From Nitrospira sp. (GTDB taxonomy: Bacteria > Nitrospirota > Nitrospiria > Nitrospirales > Nitrospiraceae): 64,000 nucleotides of DNA. The notes below the pieces were generated by a model. It was not told the DNA's origin. It saw nothing but the letters and a program-made list of their open reading frames with translations, and ran no database searches. The DNA lies in contig JARFXQ010000015.1 of NCBI GenBank assembly GCA_029194725.1, forward strand, positions 1 to 64,000. Direction: 5' to 3'. The first letter of the stretch is position 1; every line of letters begins with the position of its first letter. The position numbers were made by a program, and so were the translations under genes. Positions 55,270-63,934 of this stretch are shown here, piece by piece.

Positions 55270-56337
55270 TCATCCACCGCGGGCATGCATCTCTAAGTGT
55301 GGATCTTCCCGGAGGCGATCGATCTCGATCAGCCCTCCATCCCGAAGCCCCACTCGTTCCAGCGCCTTACGCTCCTCCGCTCCGCGATCGCGGCGAGCAG
55401 CCCATCGCGATCGAATGATTTCCCGCATGTGCTCTGGGTGCTCGTTCATGCGAAGCGGTTTGCGGAGGTCAACTCCCGATCCCGCATACAAACACAGGTA
55501 CCACAAGCCGTCGGCCGTGAGACGACTGCGATCACAATGCGAACAAAACGGCGTCGTCGTCGAAGGAATAATCCCAAAGATCGCGCCATCCGGCAAGAGA
55601 AATCGCTGTGCTGGGGCGGCTCCTCGTCCAGGAAGGGGCGTAATTCGACCATACCGTCGGCTTAAAAAATCCAGAATCATGTCTTGCGACAAAACCTTAT
55701 CCAGACTCCACTCGTTCGCTCCCCCGACATCCATATATTCGATGAACCGAACCTCAGCGTGACAATGTTTAGCAAATTCGATTAATGCGCCCAGTTCATC
55801 TTCATTGAACCCACGAATGGCGACCGTATCAAGTTTGAAGTTGGTAAAGCCCGTTTTCTCGACCGACTCGATACCTTCCAGAACTCGTGAAAATTCATCC
55901 CGGCCGGTCAGTTGCCGGAACCGCTCCGGTCGGAGCGTATCGAGACTGACCGTCACCCGATCAAGTCCCGCCTCGTAGAGTGCTTGTGCATGCTCGGTAA
56001 AGAGTACGCCGTTCGTGGTCAAGGCCACTTCAGTAATCCGCCGATCCTGTCGGAGTAACCGCACCAACCGAGCAAGATTACACCGCAACAACGGCTCACC
56101 ACCGGTCAATCTGACCTTGTCGACACCCAGATCAGCGAAATAGCCGACGAGTGTCGCCATTTCCTCGAAGCTGAGAATATCCTCGCGCGGCAGCCAGACA
56201 TACTCCGGCTCCGGCATGCAATACCGGCAGCGAAGATTGCAGCGATCCGTGACAGATAGCCGCAGACTGCCAAGTGGTCGACCGAATGTATCAGTTACGC
56301 CCTCCACAAGATCACTATGAGAAGAATCTTCTTTCAT
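55270..56337 (-). CDS. moaA: GTP 3',8-cyclase (molybdenum cofactor)
   Basis: Radical SAM enzyme that starts Moco synthesis from GTP. 355 residues. The N-terminal cluster is DRCNLRCRYCMPE; KVRLTGGEPLLRCNL and VSLDTLRPERFRQLTG are typical. The C-terminal cluster is FCSHCDRSRLTADG plus a later Cys in WYLCLYAG. MoaA proteins often end in a GG pair; this one ends ARGG, consistent. It lies 178 bases after moaDE. Confidence 0.96.
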   Translation of the reverse strand: MKEDSSHSDLVEGVTDTFGRPLGSLRLSVTDRCNLRCRYCMPEPEYVWLPREDILSFEEMATLVGYFADLGVDKVRLTGGEPLLRCNLARLVRLLRQDRRITEVALTTNGVLFTEHAQALYEAGLDRVTVSLDTLRPERFRQLTGRDEFSRVLEGIESVEKTGFTNFKLDTVAIRGFNEDELGALIEFAKHCHAEVRFIEYMDVGGANEWSLDKVLSQDMILDFLSRRYGRITPLPGRGAAPAQRFLLPDGAIFGIIPSTTTPFCSHCDRSRLTADGLWYLCLYAGSGVDLRKPLRMNEHPEHMREIIRSRWAARRDRGAEERKALERVGLRDGGLIEIDRLREDPHLEMHARGG

Positions 56338-56515
56338 CTGTCTCTCATGAGGATGGTCAAAATGGTCGTCGTTCTCACCCGCCCACCCCAGCGCGCCAAG
56401 ACGCGCCCTTCACCGGGCAAGGCCGCAGCGAGTAAAGAGGCGAGTCGTACATTGTTTGGTACGTCGAGCCTCTGAGCGATGCGAGAACGAAGCTGGGTGC
56501 CATTTTCACCATCCT

Positions 56516-57211
56516 CTAGGGATGTTCCTCCACCCAGACCTCCCCTTCCGGCGTATGCTCCAGCTTCCAGATCGGCGTGATTTGTTTCAACTCGTCGATC
56601 GCCCACTTACAGGCTCGGAAGGCCTCGGCACGATGCTCGGCCCCGGCGATGATCAGGACGATGTTTTCACCAATCGTGATTTCTCCGTATCGATGGATGA
56701 TGAGCAACTCTAGGATATCGAACTCTTTCAGCGCTCGTTCCCGAATTTCACGCAGCTTCCTCTCCGCCATTCCTTCGTAATGCTCGAACGTAATGCCATC
56801 GACATCCCGCCCGCGGGACCGATCACGCGCAATGCCTAGAAACGTCGCAATTCCACCGATTCGCTTCGATCGGTTGCGCACCCGATCGAGTTCCCGATCG
56901 ATGGAGAAGTTCTCCCGCTGCACACGGACGAATTGACCATCGTGAATCTGTTCCACCCCTGTGCCCCCGGCAAAGGGCGGAAGCAACGCAACCTCATCGT
57001 TATCCCGAATCACTGTCTCTTCCTGCGCGATTTCCTGATTCACCGACAGAAGCACCTTCTTCTTCCGAATCAGTTCGCCGATCGCGGGATGGCGAGTTTC
57101 AATGAGCTCTATCAGTTCTTTAACCGATCGACCATTGGCCACATTCAGCGACAGTGCACTTTGATTTCCCGCCAGCATCTTCGTCATGCCGAACAATCGC
57201 ACCGTGATCAT
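56516..57211 (-). CDS. Fused molybdopterin synthase MoaD-MoaE
   Basis: Converts cyclic pyranopterin monophosphate to molybdopterin. 231 residues. Residues 1-82 are MoaD (MITVRLFGMTKMLAGNQSAL to VALLPPFAGGTG), 90-231 are MoaE (QFVRVQRENFSIDRELDRVR, GIARDRSRGRDVDGITFEHY, HRYGEITIGENIVLI, ACKWAIDELK). MoaD must normally have a free C-terminal GG to carry sulfur; here PPFAGG is followed directly by TGVEQIHDG. Cleavage after the GG is needed, as known for fused MoaX. It starts 12 bases after moaC. Confidence 0.95.
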   Translation of the reverse strand: MITVRLFGMTKMLAGNQSALSLNVANGRSVKELIELIETRHPAIGELIRKKKVLLSVNQEIAQEETVIRDNDEVALLPPFAGGTGVEQIHDGQFVRVQRENFSIDRELDRVRNRSKRIGGIATFLGIARDRSRGRDVDGITFEHYEGMAERKLREIRERALKEFDILELLIIHRYGEITIGENIVLIIAGAEHRAEAFRACKWAIDELKQITPIWKLEHTPEGEVWVEEHP

Positions 57212-57223
57212 CGTTTCTCATCC

Positions 57224-57730
57224 TTACCCTGAAACATAATCTTTCCTGGCATATGTCCCTGACTTCCCTCCTGATTTTGACATCAAACAGACATCGCTGA
57301 AACTCATCCCACGATCCACCGCCTTACACATGTCGTAAATGGTCAGTGCCGCGACCGTGGCCGCCGTCATGGCCTCCATCTCAACTCCCGTCGGTCCGGT
57401 CGTCTTGGCAGTTGCCGTAATGGTGATGGCACAGCGTCCCTCTTGGTCCGGCTGCGGCTCCTCCTTGAAGGCGATATCGACGCTCGTGAGCAGAATCGGA
57501 TGGCACATGGGGATCAGGTCCGGCGTCTTCTTCGCACCCATGACACCGGCAACCTGCGCAACCGCCAAAACATCGCCCTTGGCAATCTTGCCTCGTTGAA
57601 TCTTTTCAAGAGTTTCGGGGAGCAGGAGCACCTTGGCTTGGGCTGTGGCAAGCCGTTCGGTTGAATCCTTGGTAGTGATATCGACCATCCGCGCCCGTCC
57701 CGATTCATTGAAATGGGTAAATTCGTCCAT
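57224..57730 (-). CDS. moaC: Cyclic pyranopterin monophosphate synthase
   Basis: Second step of Moco synthesis. 168 residues. [20 protein letters not shown] at the start, [21 protein letters not shown] in the middle, [20 protein letters not shown] and the terminal [12 protein letters not shown] are the family motifs. First gene of the moaC-moaDE pair; moaA follows on the same strand. Confidence 0.97.
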   Translation of the reverse strand: MDEFTHFNESGRARMVDITTKDSTERLATAQAKVLLLPETLEKIQRGKIAKGDVLAVAQVAGVMGAKKTPDLIPMCHPILLTSVDIAFKEEPQPDQEGRCAITITATAKTTGPTGVEMEAMTAATVAALTIYDMCKAVDRGMSFSDVCLMSKSGGKSGTYARKDYVSG

Positions 57731-57911
57731 TTTTGCCTGTTGAATCAGTATGTTGCAACCAATACGTAGCGAGACTCAGGGGGATTATAGGTGCCGCTGG
57801 AGAGGAAGGTCAAGAAAGGGAGATTTTCGTCGGCGCTTTCTGCCATGTTGTCGATCGCCGCAACACAGCCGCTCCTTGCACGATGCTGACTGTAGTATTA
57901 TTGAACGCTTT

Positions 57912-59441
57912 TCACGGGAGATAATAGCGAATCGTTGTCATGATCGTATGTTGTTCCCCCCAAGGTTGTATCCCGCCTAATCCCGACCACACAGTGCGAT
58001 GCGTGTACTGATAGGAGAGTCCAAGCGCGACGATCCCAAGATCTGAGTTGATCATCCGATACCAAAACCCAGGTTGAACTTGACTGACGGTCTGATTGCC
58101 GGCGTGACAAGGCTGAGTTCCCGGATCTTCGACTCCACAACCACTGAGGTCAGCCAAGGGAGAACCGTATCCGATCGATGTGCCGGCATAGGCTGTCCTC
58201 GCATAATGCTCTAACCCGTAGTACGCGTAGACATCCCAATCATCTCCCGGATGCCATTCGAGTCCTGCCATAAAATGGACCGCCGGGATCGGCACAACCC
58301 TCCCTGAGGGGCTGGCGACGACATCGGCCCCGATCGTGGAGGCATAGCGACCAATTCCTTGTCCTACCAGACCTTCAGCAATCAGAGTGAGCCTTGGTGT
58401 TACGGGAAGCACGGCAGCCAGTCCTAGCCCGCCACCGACAGCGACATGGTTCTCACCACCTAATCGATCCCGAAAAAATCTGAGAAGGCCTTTCATTTCC
58501 CAGTGCCCATATCTGGGCTCCCATACCAGCTTCCCTACGATGTCCGGTGCAAGATCAGTCGAAATACCATTGGCTCCCGGCGTGGCACTGGTGGTGAAAA
58601 AATTAGAGGGATTTTGGGCATTGGAGGAGGTATTGAAACCCTGTACGCCGGTCGGCTGAACGACTCCGTTCACATTGGTTTCTGGATTTTCGATCGAAAC
58701 AGCCACGAGGAAACTGGGACCGAAGGCTTTGGTGACACGCAATCCCCATTGCCGCGCCCAATTGTTCCCCACCACTGTTTGGAGGTCCGTGTTAAGAGGG
58801 ATGAACTCGTGTCTCGGCTTGATTCTGTCGCGATAGGTGGTGAGAAGAGACCAGCTTTGGCCGAACAAGACGGAGAGGCCATTAGGAAGATCGACATTAC
58901 CCCACACTTGGCGCAGCCTCGGACCCCAGCTATTCGTCTCCAACTCGTTCGAGTAGGTCGAGCCGCCGAGAAAGTCGAATTCGACATAACCGGCGACCGC
59001 AGTTTTCCGATATTCCCCTTCGACTAAGAGGTTCAAACGGGAGCCACGAGCCGTTCCTCGAAATTCCGAAAGGTGGCTGTTGGCCGACCCTTGGAGCGCG
59101 ATGTTACCATACGTACTTTGAACGTCCGCATTCTCATTGGTAGAACGGAAGATAGCGGTTCCGTCGAAAAAACCACCGGGCGAAATGACGATGCCTTTGT
59201 ACCGAAAAAGCTGGTATCCACGCCCAGCAATCCGCCCCGCAGTGGATAACCCTCGGCTCGTCGATTGTTGCCCTGCCTCCTCTGTGGCATTCGTCTCCGA
59301 ACCTTCCGGGCTGCTAGCCGGTTGATCCACATCCGAGGTCTCAGCACCTACAACTTCGCTCGAATACCCCTGCATGAACAAAAGAGCCAGAAGCGCTAGG
59401 CTGACGAAGCAAGAGCGATCCCATCCGACACCCGATAACAT
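57912..59441 (-). CDS. Outer-membrane beta-barrel (porin-like) protein
   Basis: About 509 residues from ATG 59441. A signal peptide (CFVSLALLALLFMQGYSS) precedes a linker rich in Ser, Glu and Thr, then many short amphipathic strands (LNLLVEGEYRKTAVAGYVEF, VLFGQSWSLLTTYRDRI, DVYAYYGLEHYARTAY). The end (HTIMTTIRYYLP) is a typical barrel close with an aromatic near the C-terminus. It resembles DcaP-like porins, but I cannot name the family. Substrate unknown. It stands alone. Confidence 0.75.
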   Translation of the reverse strand: MLSGVGWDRSCFVSLALLALLFMQGYSSEVVGAETSDVDQPASSPEGSETNATEEAGQQSTSRGLSTAGRIAGRGYQLFRYKGIVISPGGFFDGTAIFRSTNENADVQSTYGNIALQGSANSHLSEFRGTARGSRLNLLVEGEYRKTAVAGYVEFDFLGGSTYSNELETNSWGPRLRQVWGNVDLPNGLSVLFGQSWSLLTTYRDRIKPRHEFIPLNTDLQTVVGNNWARQWGLRVTKAFGPSFLVAVSIENPETNVNGVVQPTGVQGFNTSSNAQNPSNFFTTSATPGANGISTDLAPDIVGKLVWEPRYGHWEMKGLLRFFRDRLGGENHVAVGGGLGLAAVLPVTPRLTLIAEGLVGQGIGRYASTIGADVVASPSGRVVPIPAVHFMAGLEWHPGDDWDVYAYYGLEHYARTAYAGTSIGYGSPLADLSGCGVEDPGTQPCHAGNQTVSQVQPGFWYRMINSDLGIVALGLSYQYTHRTVWSGLGGIQPWGEQHTIMTTIRYYLP

Positions 59442-59561
59442 GGTACTTCTCCTGCCTCGTGACTCCTCATCCTGCTGGCGCAAATGTGACGCCTCTGACG
59501 TCATCCCAAAGAGGCTATATTACTTCAGCTACACGACTTCTCGACAGTGAGACACGCTACT

Positions 59562-59957
59562 CTAGTTGGTTGATACCATGGCCCCCTCTAGCCTGCTCTC
59601 CCTTCGTCCTTCAGGTAGGACAGATGCGTGTTCCTGTTTGACGTGGCCGTATGGGCGCCCGGCCTGTCCGCCGATTCGTGCCCCGGTCTGTCCCTCTACT
59701 CCTTCTTCAGCTTGGACCTGTGCTTGTTCGGGATGATCGTAGGGCTGTCCAGCTTGCCCCCCAATTCGTTCTTCAGCTTGAACAGGCGCGAACTCCTGTT
59801 TGACGTGATCGTATGGCAGCCCGGCCTGTCCGCCGATTCGTTGAGCAGAACGGGAGACGTTTGTCTCGTCTCCGGCCCACGTGATCTGATCTGACAGGCC
59901 AACAACCAGTACAAAACCGCACGCGACGGTACACACAATTTTGGCTACCGCTTTCAT
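59562..59957 (-). CDS. Secreted protein with RIGGQAG repeats, unknown function
   Basis: 131 residues. A signal peptide (IVCTVACGFVLVVGLSDQ, cleavage near TWAG) is followed by three copies of RIGGQAG-x-PY-x-H spaced 26-37 residues apart: RIGGQAGLPYDHVKQE, RIGGQAGQPYDHPEQA and RIGGQAGRPYGHVKQE; a related VEGQTGARIGG lies between the second and third. There are no Cys in the mature part. The repeat is not one I recognise. It starts 185 bases below a strong terminator, so it has its own promoter. Confidence 0.65.
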   Translation of the reverse strand: MKAVAKIVCTVACGFVLVVGLSDQITWAGDETNVSRSAQRIGGQAGLPYDHVKQEFAPVQAEERIGGQAGQPYDHPEQAQVQAEEGVEGQTGARIGGQAGRPYGHVKQEHASVLPEGRRESRLEGAMVSTN

Positions 59958-60142
59958 GAGAACCTCCTTCTTTGGAAAGAGACTCGGAATGACCTACAGG
60001 GGAAAACGACATTGATTGCATTGATGCAGACAAAAACGACGTGACGATGTGAGACTTCAGAACGGAGGTGATGTCTCTCGGGAGAATGTACGAATGAAAG
60101 GGGAACGGAAAAAGCGGAAAGGGCTCTACCGAGGGGGCCCAT

Positions 60143-60178
60143 AAAAAAACTCCTACCAGATGATGTCAGGTAGGAGTT
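60143..60178 (-). terminator. Strong intrinsic terminator on minus strand
   Basis: A perfect 10-base stem (AACTCCTACC / GGTAGGAGTT) with an 11-base loop. Read on the minus strand, it is followed by a run of seven T (A43-A49 of the plus strand). A short hairpin lies just upstream. It ends a transcript coming from higher coordinates, where no gene is recognised. Confidence 0.85.
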
Positions 60179-60199
60179 ATCATTCCTCTCGGTTGAGAG

Positions 60200-60560
60200 G
60201 ACGGTTCTTGGTGAACTCCATCACCACTTCAATTTACTCACTAAAGTGTGCAAGCCTCGCGCCAAAACAAAAGTATGACGAAACGGCTCGATTCCTCCTG
60301 CTCGAGCACAAGAACTAGCTGGTTCGCACAGTGGACCAGTGCAAAACCTCACACATTTAGTCAGCGGTTTTATTGATCCCCCATGCTGTCGGAATTCATG
60401 TTCACAGTGGCTACGAACTGCAGCGGGTAGAGCTGCACGTGGTTGACGCGGGCAGGCGAGCGGTAATCTCGCAGGGGAAATGTCCGCTTCTGTCTCCATA
60501 GAAATGTTCTCTATCCGACGATAGGGATGCTACGACACCCAACAGAAATAGTTCCCGACC
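60200..60560 (-). ncRNA. Unassigned candidate RNA upstream of the terminator
   Basis: Only the strong terminator implies a transcript here. No class (tmRNA, 6S, RNase P) could be matched by eye. A 92-residue ORF (60221-60499) fills part of it, ending 43 bases before the terminator stem, but its product has no family features. It is either a small RNA or a short unrecognised protein gene. Confidence 0.3.
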
Positions 60561-60582
60561 CCCCTATTACCTTTCCATCTTA

Positions 60583-60621
60583 GGATCTCTTTTGATACAG
60601 GGCCCAAATCGTTTCAGATAC
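60583..60621 (+). promoter_or_regulatory. Palindrome pair 3 (GGATC-N6-GATAC / AAATC-N6-GATAC)
   Basis: GGATC-tctttt-GATAC at 60583-60598 and AAATC-gtttca-GATAC at 60606-60621 start 23 bases apart. The right half-site, spacer length, spacing and following CAG or AG equal those of the pairs at 4473 and 4647, 56 kb away, so the same regulator may act here. The next plus-strand gene begins 172 bases downstream. Confidence 0.5.
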
Positions 60622-60793
60622 AGTTCTCTTACTCGATCATGTACCCCAACCGCTCCATCCGTTCGTATGTTTATGAAAAATCAGCACTGACCTTTCCTGT
60701 GGTCCTTGGTACAAACCTTGCGGGTGTTCTCACCAAAGTTTCCCGTTCCCTTTCATTCCTTCGGGCGCTTTAATCTGCTGAGGAGGGAGCTCC

Positions 60794-60970
60794 GTGAAAG
60801 TGATCAACTATTACTACTTGGAGGATGAGCAACAGTGGTTAGGCTACCTGCAAGACCAACCAGATTACTGGGAAGAAGCAGAGTCGTTCGACAGCCTGCA
60901 CTCCAACCTTTCCCGTCTTGACTTTGACCTTACCGTGTTGAACGCCCTAAAGGGTAAGAAGGCAGCATGA
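60794..60970 (+). CDS. HicB-like orphan protein
   Basis: 58 residues from GTG 60794, with GGAGGG 7 bases upstream; too short for most gene callers. YYYLEDEQQWLGYLQDQPDY then WEEAESFDSLHSNLSRLDFD is the pattern of the small HicB-type partial RNase H fold antitoxins (GYLEE-PDY, SLEELKENL). The C-terminal DNA-binding part of full HicB is absent. No HicA toxin is next to it. It may be a remnant or act alone. Confidence 0.6.
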   Translation: MKVINYYYLEDEQQWLGYLQDQPDYWEEAESFDSLHSNLSRLDFDLTVLNALKGKKAA

Positions 60971-61290
60971 GCGACCCCTCGATGAAGGACGATGGTCTTT
61001 CTGGAGAGCGAACCTTTACCTACTCGTTTGTCTGACTATCGCGGGCCAGGTTCCACTTCCCATAGCTAATCCTCGAAGTAGTTGGGATCGTCGCCTCGGA
61101 TTGAAGGCGTAACATCCGAAAGCCAAATCGTCATCAGTGATAGCGATAGACTACTGTCACACTCCCACCCCCCTCTTTTTGCAGTCTGGAAAATCCACGC
61201 CCGTTTCAGTACACTCTCCACATCCCAGCCGCTTCGTCGGAAGGAACAACTACCGTCTCACAGTTTCACGATCTTGCAACGAGGATTCCG
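60971..61290. other. Intergenic, no feature recognised
   Basis: About 320 bases with no supported gene, terminator or repeat. It presumably carries the promoter of the conserved gene at 61291. Confidence 0.5.
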
Positions 61291-61701
61291 ATGGGATTTC
61301 TAAGCAGGCTTCTCGACATGCCGTCGTTCAATGGCGCCACCAACGCGCTCTTGGTAGAACTGGCTCTTCCCGAACTCACGGAACTTCAGCGCACTCAATT
61401 GAAAGGCCGGGTTATTGAATTGTTCCAAACGCATCGCGCTTCAGATGGTTCGGCGGAAGTCGCATTGGTAGAGCTGAATCAAACGCCGCGCGTTTTTCAA
61501 CTGAACATATTGGCGCTTGCCATGAAGGACCTTGGGTACCCTCCCCCGTTCAAGAAAGAAAAGATACAGAAAATCCGGGATCCCTTCGATCCGAACCACG
61601 CGGATGAGTACGCCATGAGAGCAGTCGCCCGGCGTCTGAAGTGGCAGTATGGCGTCGAAATCTGGATCGCAGAAGAATCGATCAGTTTTGATTCGTGGTA
61701 G
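61291..61701 (+). CDS. Conserved hypothetical protein
   Basis: 136 residues with no signal peptide. Helical start (FNGATNALLVELALPELTEL), a central VALVELNQTPRVFQLNILAL and a C-terminal AVARRLKWQYGVEIWIAEES. Composition is normal and the ribosome site (GAGGATTCCG) weak. No family recognised. It precedes the OmpH-like gene by 83 bases. Confidence 0.6.
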   Translation: MGFLSRLLDMPSFNGATNALLVELALPELTELQRTQLKGRVIELFQTHRASDGSAEVALVELNQTPRVFQLNILALAMKDLGYPPPFKKEKIQKIRDPFDPNHADEYAMRAVARRLKWQYGVEIWIAEESISFDSW

Positions 61702-61784
61702 CAATACCATCGCTTGACAGACCCATGGGGCGCGGTTATTCTGCCGCGGTTCACTCATTCAGGTCAGGAGGCCCAAGAGACGAT

Positions 61785-62333
61785 ATGCGTATTCCTGCTT
61801 TGCAAACCTCTTTGCTGACAGTGCTGCTCTTTCTGCTTGTTCCGCTCTTGGCGACATCCGTCCAAGCCGCGGAATTTAAGATGGGGGTGGTAGACCCCCA
61901 GTCCGTCTTAGAAAAATCCAAGGCAGGGAAGCGAGCTCTCGACGGACTGAAAGAATATGTCTCGACCAGGCAGAAGCTCCTGGCTAAGGATGAGGAGGAC
62001 CTTCGCAATTATGAAAAGCAACTGAAAGAACAAGCTCCCAAGTGGAATGATGCCGAAAAGAAGGAGAAGGAAGGTCAGTTCCGAACGAAGGTCCAGGACT
62101 TCCAAAAGCGCGCGCAAGAATTCAACATGGAGCTCCAAAAGAAACAGAAGGAGCTGGTGGACGAGTACATGAAGAAGATCTCCGTTGCGACACAAACGGT
62201 CGCTGAAAAAGGAGGAGTCGCGCTCGTTGTGGATAAAGGCAGCGAGCAGACCGTCAAGATCGTGATCTACAATAAGGACACGATTGATCTGACCGAGCAG
62301 GTAATTAAGGAGTTCGATCGAGTGAACAAGTAA
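61785..62333 (+). CDS. OmpH/Skp-family periplasmic chaperone
   Basis: Holds unfolded outer-membrane proteins. 182 residues from ATG 61785; the frame extends upstream to 61695. The signal peptide (LLTVLLFLLVPLLATSVQAA) is followed by FKMGVVDPQSVLEKSKAGKR and a long charged coiled coil (KDEEDLRNYEKQLKEQAPKW to MELQKKQKELVDEYMKKI), then the closing strands VALVVDKGS and KIVIYNK. The order fits Skp. LptD elsewhere in the window is a possible client. Confidence 0.9.
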   Translation: MRIPALQTSLLTVLLFLLVPLLATSVQAAEFKMGVVDPQSVLEKSKAGKRALDGLKEYVSTRQKLLAKDEEDLRNYEKQLKEQAPKWNDAEKKEKEGQFRTKVQDFQKRAQEFNMELQKKQKELVDEYMKKISVATQTVAEKGGVALVVDKGSEQTVKIVIYNKDTIDLTEQVIKEFDRVNK

Positions 62334-62363
62334 CCTGGCAAGTAACCTGGGATGATAGTCAAG

Positions 62364-62729
62364 CTATTCCAGTGGGTACCCTGCCTCTCGCCACGCGCTG
62401 ATCCCTCCATCCATGGAGAGCACATTCCCATACCCCATCTGCTGTAACGCATCGGCCGCCAGCGCCGATCGATATCCGCCGCCACAGTAGAGTACGATTG
62501 AGTCCTGCTTATCAGGAACCACCGACTCGATATCCCGTTCAATGATCCCCTTCCCAAGATGTCGAGCGCCCCGGGCATGGTCCTTGGCGAATTCATGATC
62601 TTCCCGAATATCGATGAAATGGAACCGTTCGCCCTGGTCGAGACGAGCCTTCACCTCGGCCACACCACACTCCTTGATACGTCGTTTCGCCTGTTCGACA
62701 AGTTGCAAGAACCCTGAATTATGTTTCAT
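62364..62729 (-). CDS. Rhodanese-like domain protein
   Basis: 121 residues, single domain. FHFIDIREDHEFAKDHARGA, then the active-site loop VLYCGGGYRSALAADALQQM with a catalytic Cys, then LSMDGGISAWREAGYPL. It may move sulfane sulfur. It starts 16 bases after the radical SAM gene, on the same strand. Confidence 0.94.
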   Translation of the reverse strand: MKHNSGFLQLVEQAKRRIKECGVAEVKARLDQGERFHFIDIREDHEFAKDHARGARHLGKGIIERDIESVVPDKQDSIVLYCGGGYRSALAADALQQMGYGNVLSMDGGISAWREAGYPLE

Positions 62730-62745
62730 GTCTCCTCTGCTTTCT

Positions 62746-63759
62746 TCAAAACAGCGATACCTGTTCGACGCCGGGACGTCGAAACGTTTGAGGGATGGTG
62801 CTCATGTCATCTTCCGGAAATCCCACCCTCCGTTTCGCAAGAGCGAATAACTGCTCGATCAGCTCCCAATAAGGTCCCTGCCCCGCTTGCCGCTTGAAAA
62901 ATCGGCTCTCAGTCAACGTTCCGCCCCTGACTTCACGGAGCCGATTGGTGATCTTTCCGATCCGCCCCGGAAACGCCTCCTGCATCCGCTCCAGAAACAC
63001 CGGCTCCAGGCTGCCGGACAGTCTCAACAGACTATAGGCAGCGGTACGGGATCCGGCACAATAGGCACGATCCAGCAATGAGGGAATATCATCTTCATTG
63101 AGGCCGGGAATGACAGGGGCAATGGAAATTCCGGTCGGAATACCGGCATCGGCAACTGCCTTCATGGCGGAGAACCGCTTGGCGATCGACGGCGCATGCG
63201 GCTCAACCTTGCGAGCCACTTCCTCCGAGGCGAAGGGAATACTGAAATACACGAGTACCGAAGCTTCTCGGTGCAACCGAAGCAACAGGTCCAGATCACG
63301 AAGAATCAACGCGCCTTTTGTGATGATACCGACAGGGTTCCGATAGTCCACGCAGACCTCCAAACAGGCACGGGTCAATCCGTACTCTGCCTCAAGCGGC
63401 TGATAACAGTCCGTGTTTCCAGAAAAGACGACGAGTTCTCCGTGCCATGACGGCTTGTCAAAGGCACGCCGTAGCAGCTGCGACGCATCCTGCTTTACTA
63501 CAATCTTGGTCTCGAAATCGCTTCCGGCGCCGAATCCCCAATACTCATGCGAAGGACGCGCGTAACAGTAGGCACAGGCATGAAAGCAGCCCCGATAGGG
63601 ATTCACGCTCCACCGAAAGGGTAAATCCGGGCTGTCGTTATGGCTCAAAATCTCCCGACTGTCGTCCGCGTAGAGGGTCAGCTTGGCTGGGCCGGCCGGT
63701 TCAAGCAGGTCCCGATGTCGCGACTCAAATGGGTTTGGAGGATTTGAGATCTGGTGCAT
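62746..63759 (-). CDS. PA0069-family radical SAM protein
   Basis: About 337 residues from ATG 63759, with AGGA before it; the frame extends to 63825. The radical SAM cluster is PYRGCFHACAYCYARPSHEY. FETKIVVKQDASQLLRRAF, LVVFSGNTDCYQPLEAEYGL and GISIAPVIPGLNEDDIPSLL are typical of the PA0069/SplB-like group. The substrate is unknown. It probably forms a small operon with the rhodanese gene. Confidence 0.93.
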   Translation of the reverse strand: MHQISNPPNPFESRHRDLLEPAGPAKLTLYADDSREILSHNDSPDLPFRWSVNPYRGCFHACAYCYARPSHEYWGFGAGSDFETKIVVKQDASQLLRRAFDKPSWHGELVVFSGNTDCYQPLEAEYGLTRACLEVCVDYRNPVGIITKGALILRDLDLLLRLHREASVLVYFSIPFASEEVARKVEPHAPSIAKRFSAMKAVADAGIPTGISIAPVIPGLNEDDIPSLLDRAYCAGSRTAAYSLLRLSGSLEPVFLERMQEAFPGRIGKITNRLREVRGGTLTESRFFKRQAGQGPYWELIEQLFALAKRRVGFPEDDMSTIPQTFRRPGVEQVSLF

Positions 63760-63897
63760 CGGTGCATCCTGGCTCTTGCACCGAAGCGAAGTCAATTCTC
63801 CATCGCACTTTCCTTGGCCTCTCATCTTCGGGCAACGCCCTGGTCAAGGACAGAACAATGTGGCGATCCAAAACGGAATATGTATTCTTGTACTCCG

Positions 63898-63926
63898 TTT
63901 ACGTCGGCCTCGGGGCTGCCTATAAT
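63898..63926 (+). promoter_or_regulatory. Sigma-70-type promoter for the last gene
   Basis: TTTACG (63898-63903), a 17-base spacer, and TATAAT (63921-63926). The -10 ends 8 bases before the ATG at 63935, so the mRNA would be leaderless or nearly so, and no ribosome-binding site is present. Confidence 0.6.
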
Positions 63927-63934
63927 CCTCCGCC

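Larger units (their letters stand above)
59958..60793. other. Gene-poor stretch with terminator and palindrome pair
   Basis: No CDS is supported in these 836 bases. They hold a minus-strand terminator (60143-60178), a second hairpin CCTCTC/GAGAGG at 60185-60200, an unassigned possible transcript (60200-60560) and the third palindrome pair at 60583-60621. The ORF at 60221-60499 (minus) has no family features. Confidence 0.55.

Noticed and set aside
56334..56606. 90-codon minus-strand frame overlapping the moaA start by ATGA
   Set aside because: Most of it overlaps moaDE; the remaining part has no family features, so the overlap is probably chance.
60221..60499. 92-codon minus-strand frame before the terminator
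   Set aside because: No family, odd composition and no clear ribosome site; recorded only as part of a candidate transcript.
60200..60560. tmRNA or 6S RNA
   Set aside because: No CCA-type acceptor, tag reading frame, or 6S-like central bubble could be found by eye.
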